Part shown: piece by piece, positions 62,281-64,000 of the stretch
How positions within the stretch are numbered: position 1 is the first letter of the stretch
How the letters are laid out: every line of letters starts with the position of its first letter
Assembly (NCBI RefSeq): GCF_003600645.1
Contig: NZ_CP032482.1
Location: forward strand, 2,542,001-2,606,000
Direction of reading: 5' to 3'
Length of the DNA stretch: 64,000 nt
From: Yersinia rochesterensis
GTDB lineage: Bacteria > Pseudomonadota > Gammaproteobacteria > Enterobacterales > Enterobacteriaceae
Made by a program: the position numbers and the translations under genes
The notes under the pieces: generated by a model
The model's database searches: none
What the model saw: only the letters and a program-made list of their open reading frames with translations
What the model was told of the DNA's origin: nothing

Positions 62281-62341
62281 AACTGATGGCCGTAAAACTG
62301 ATGACTGTAAAACTAATAGCGCTATTTTAAATAGCGCTATT
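62281..62341. terminator. convergent yceF/rluC terminator with adjacent tandem repeat
   Basis: Two copies of a 15-bp unit (AACTGATGGCCGTAA, AACTGATGACTGTAA; 62281-62310) precede a near-perfect palindrome built from AATAGCGCTATT twice (62315-62341). The palindrome's right half encodes the last rluC codons, so it ends both converging transcripts. Confidence 0.65.
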
Positions 62342-63286
62342 CTTGCGTAATACTGACAAGCAATGGCGCAATTGATTATCCAGCGGTGCTTCAATGCGCA
62401 TGGTTTCACCGGTATTTGGGTGTTCAAAACGTAAAGCGGCGGCATGCAGGAATAAACGATGTAACCCAGTACCCTGTAATTGTGCATCAAATTCACGGTC
62501 ACCATAGCGATCGTCAAAAGCGATCGGGTGGCCAGCATGCAGCGCATGGACACGAATCTGATGTGTTCGACCGGTAATCGGGCTAGCTTTAACCAGTGTG
62601 GCATGCTCAAAACGCTCTTCTATTTTAAAGCGGGTTTCTGATGGTTTGCCCTCGCTACTGACTTTCACCATGCGTTCACCACTTTGCATAATATTTTTCA
62701 GCAAAGGCGCTTGCACGGCTTTGCAATGTGATTGCCATTGTCCGCGCACCAAAGCTAAATAATCTTTCTGCATCCCTTTCAAGCGCAGTTGCTCATGTAA
62801 GGAACGCAAAGCTGAACGTTTTTTTGCAACTAATAAAACACCGGAGGTATCACGATCAAGACGGTGGACCAATTCCAGGAAACGCGCTTCCGGGCGCAGG
62901 GCGCGTAATGCTTCAATCACCCCGAAACTTAAACCGCTTCCGCCATGGACCGCAGTGCCGGAAGGTTTGTTCAGCACTAAGAGATAGTCATCTTCAAATA
63001 GAATGCAATCGGCTAACGCGGCAACTTTATCAAGTTTAGCTGATACCTGAATTTCTTCGCGCTCAGCAACCCGTACCGGCGGCACACGCACCACATCACC
63101 GTCAGCCAATTTATATTCTGGCTTAATGCGCCCTTTATTAACTCGAACCTCACCTTTGCGTACGATGCGGTAAATCATACTCTTTGGCACACCTTTCAAT
63201 TTAGTGAGCAAAAAGTTATCGATCCGCTGACCGGCTTCGTCGGCAGAAATGGTGATTAATTGTACTACTGGATTATTCGTTTTCAT
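62327..63286 (-). CDS. rluC: 23S rRNA pseudouridine synthase RluC
   Basis: A 319-residue enzyme (E. coli 319) modifying U955, U2504 and U2580 of 23S rRNA. N-terminal S4 domain (AGQRIDNFLLTKLKGVPKS), catalytic Asp in VHRLDRDTSGVLL (about 144), and RTHQIRVHALHAGHPI. I use ATG 63286 (MKTNNPVVQ); the frame continues upstream for 21 unconserved codons. Divergent from rne. Confidence 0.96.
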   Translation of the reverse strand: MKTNNPVVQLITISADEAGQRIDNFLLTKLKGVPKSMIYRIVRKGEVRVNKGRIKPEYKLADGDVVRVPPVRVAEREEIQVSAKLDKVAALADCILFEDDYLLVLNKPSGTAVHGGSGLSFGVIEALRALRPEARFLELVHRLDRDTSGVLLVAKKRSALRSLHEQLRLKGMQKDYLALVRGQWQSHCKAVQAPLLKNIMQSGERMVKVSSEGKPSETRFKIEERFEHATLVKASPITGRTHQIRVHALHAGHPIAFDDRYGDREFDAQLQGTGLHRLFLHAAALRFEHPNTGETMRIEAPLDNQLRHCLSVLRKNSAI

Positions 63287-63861
63287 GGGACGCGATTCTA
63301 AATACACCGAGGAATTAGCGCCACCCCTTTTTCTGTGCTTAACTGTCAATCTGGCTATTTAAAGATAACGTTTGCGTGCATTTATTGTTTAATAAGACAA
63401 CGATAGCCGCCAACACTGTGAATACAGTAAAAGAATCTTTACCTAGACAGGTAAAGTCATCTTGCTATATCAGTGTCAGCAATGGAATAATGTGTTTAAT
63501 TCTGCGTTGATTCTCGTTAGACCAAGAGACTTGTGGAATAATAAACTTTGCCTGATCACGCAAAAACGCAGCAATGGCGTAAGACGTAATGTGAAATCAA
63601 GCAATTAGCGGGCTGCGGGTTGCAGCTTGGTCGGCAAGTGGGTAAGGCTCTGTTGTCTTATATTCAGAAGCTACCCTTTATATAAAAAGCGCTGTTTTTC
63701 AGAAAGAAACACAGGCTTACCGAAATAATGCGCCCCTATGCAGGCGACAACCGTGAGGTTGACGGCTTTGCTAGAAGACTCGGGGTCATCGGTTTACCCG
63801 ACCATGAGGTTATTTTGCCCGCAGTTCTAATGACAATGTAAAAATAACGAGTAAGTTAAAG
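63287..63861 (+). ncRNA. rne leader with autoregulatory hairpins (rne5-like), plus divergent promoters
   Basis: 575 bp without a gene between divergent rluC and rne. E. coli rne has a 361-nt leader that binds RNase E and lets it shorten its own mRNA. Here the last 120 bases before the start keep a small hairpin CAACC-GTGA-GGTTG (63748-63761) followed by GACGGCTTTGCT, and a TCGGG/CCCGA stem (63780-63801), in the expected place. The 5' part (63287 to about 63480) should carry both promoters; I cannot pick them out with confidence. Confidence 0.6.
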
Positions 63862-64000
63862 ATGAAAAGAATGTTGATTAACGCCACTCAGCAAGAAGAG
63901 TTGCGTGTCGCCCTTGTAGATGGACAGCGGCTGTATGATTTGGATATTGAAAGCCCAGGTCATGAACAGAAAAAAGCGAATATTTACAAAGGGAAAATCA
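63862..64000 (+). CDS. rne: ribonuclease E, N-terminal fragment (runs off the window)
   Basis: Only the first 46 codons are present. The protein begins [20 protein letters not shown] and continues [18 protein letters not shown], the opening of the RNase E S1-containing domain and identical in style to E. coli RNase E (1061 residues). The endonuclease organises the degradosome and processes rRNA and tRNA. Truncated by the window edge, not broken. Confidence 0.97.
   Translation, partial: MKRMLINATQQEELRVALVDGQRLYDLDIESPGHEQKKANIYKGKI

Overview
The window is a chromosomal segment of a Yersinia species, most likely of the enterocolitica-like group rather than Y. pestis. Evidence: the housekeeping proteins are close to those of E. 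coli but not identical; gene order follows the E. coli icd-rluE-nudJ-mnmA-hflD-purB-phoPQ and lolCDE-mfd-ycfJ-ndh-ycfP-nagZ-thiK-lpoB-ycfL-hinT-ptsG-ycfH-holB-tmk-mltG-pabC-fab-plsX-rpmF-yceD-yceF-rluC-rne blocks; and there are several Yersinia-style ERIC repeats, including the long form with an internal insertion. I see no rRNA, tRNA, CRISPR array or transposase.

Layout. 1-5.2 kb: qorB, metY (minus), a GlxA/AraC-type regulator and a second glyceraldehyde-3-phosphate dehydrogenase. 5.2-9.7 kb: an AT-rich gap, an Aer-like PAS chemoreceptor, a small unknown protein, a LacI-family regulator and an unlisted 58-residue membrane protein behind a dense palindromic control region. 9.7-12 kb: an O-antigen ligase-like protein and a family 2 glycosyltransferase (both minus). 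12.2-24.7 kb: icd, then rluE-nudJ-mnmA-hflD-purB, an outer-membrane barrel protein, phoP-phoQ, roxA, and pepT and cobB on the minus strand. 24.8-29.1 kb: nagK and lolEDC (minus), with ERIC elements inserted in the operon. 29.4-42.6 kb: mfd, ycfJ, ndh, ycfP-nagZ-thiK-lpoB-ycfL-hinT, an AroE-like dehydrogenase and an SgrR-family regulator. 43.0-48.8 kb: the accessory locus (below). 48.9-63.3 kb: ptsG, ycfH-holB-tmk-mltG-pabC, fabF-acpP-fabG-fabD-fabH-plsX-rpmF-yceD, yceF and rluC. The last 0.7 kb is the long leader and first 46 codons of rne.

The most interesting system lies at 43.0-48.8 kb, between the SgrR-like regulator and ptsG. It is a complete radical-SAM RiPP operon resembling the XYE (Xenorhabdus-Yersinia-Erwinia) cyclophane family: a tiny precursor gene, a factor-independent terminator/attenuator, a radical SAM/SPASM maturase, an HlyD-type adaptor, a C39-peptidase ABC exporter and a secreted protein with two retropepsin-like DTG motifs. 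The precursor is interrupted by a run of nine A residues. Read with eight A it encodes a 49-residue peptide with a leader-like cleavage region and the aromatic C-terminus AFGNWSRSF; read as written it stops after 29 residues. Loss of the peptide, an assembly error, phase variation and transcriptional slippage are the competing explanations.

Other points: a near-consensus LexA box with no recognised target gene; two tandem GTGA-N6-TCAC boxes flanking a LacI-type palindrome in front of the 58-residue membrane protein; paired-substitution hairpins shared by two ERIC insertions; two related palindromic elements with GCTGACAAA ends; and short tandem duplications (14-20 bp units) at many gene borders.
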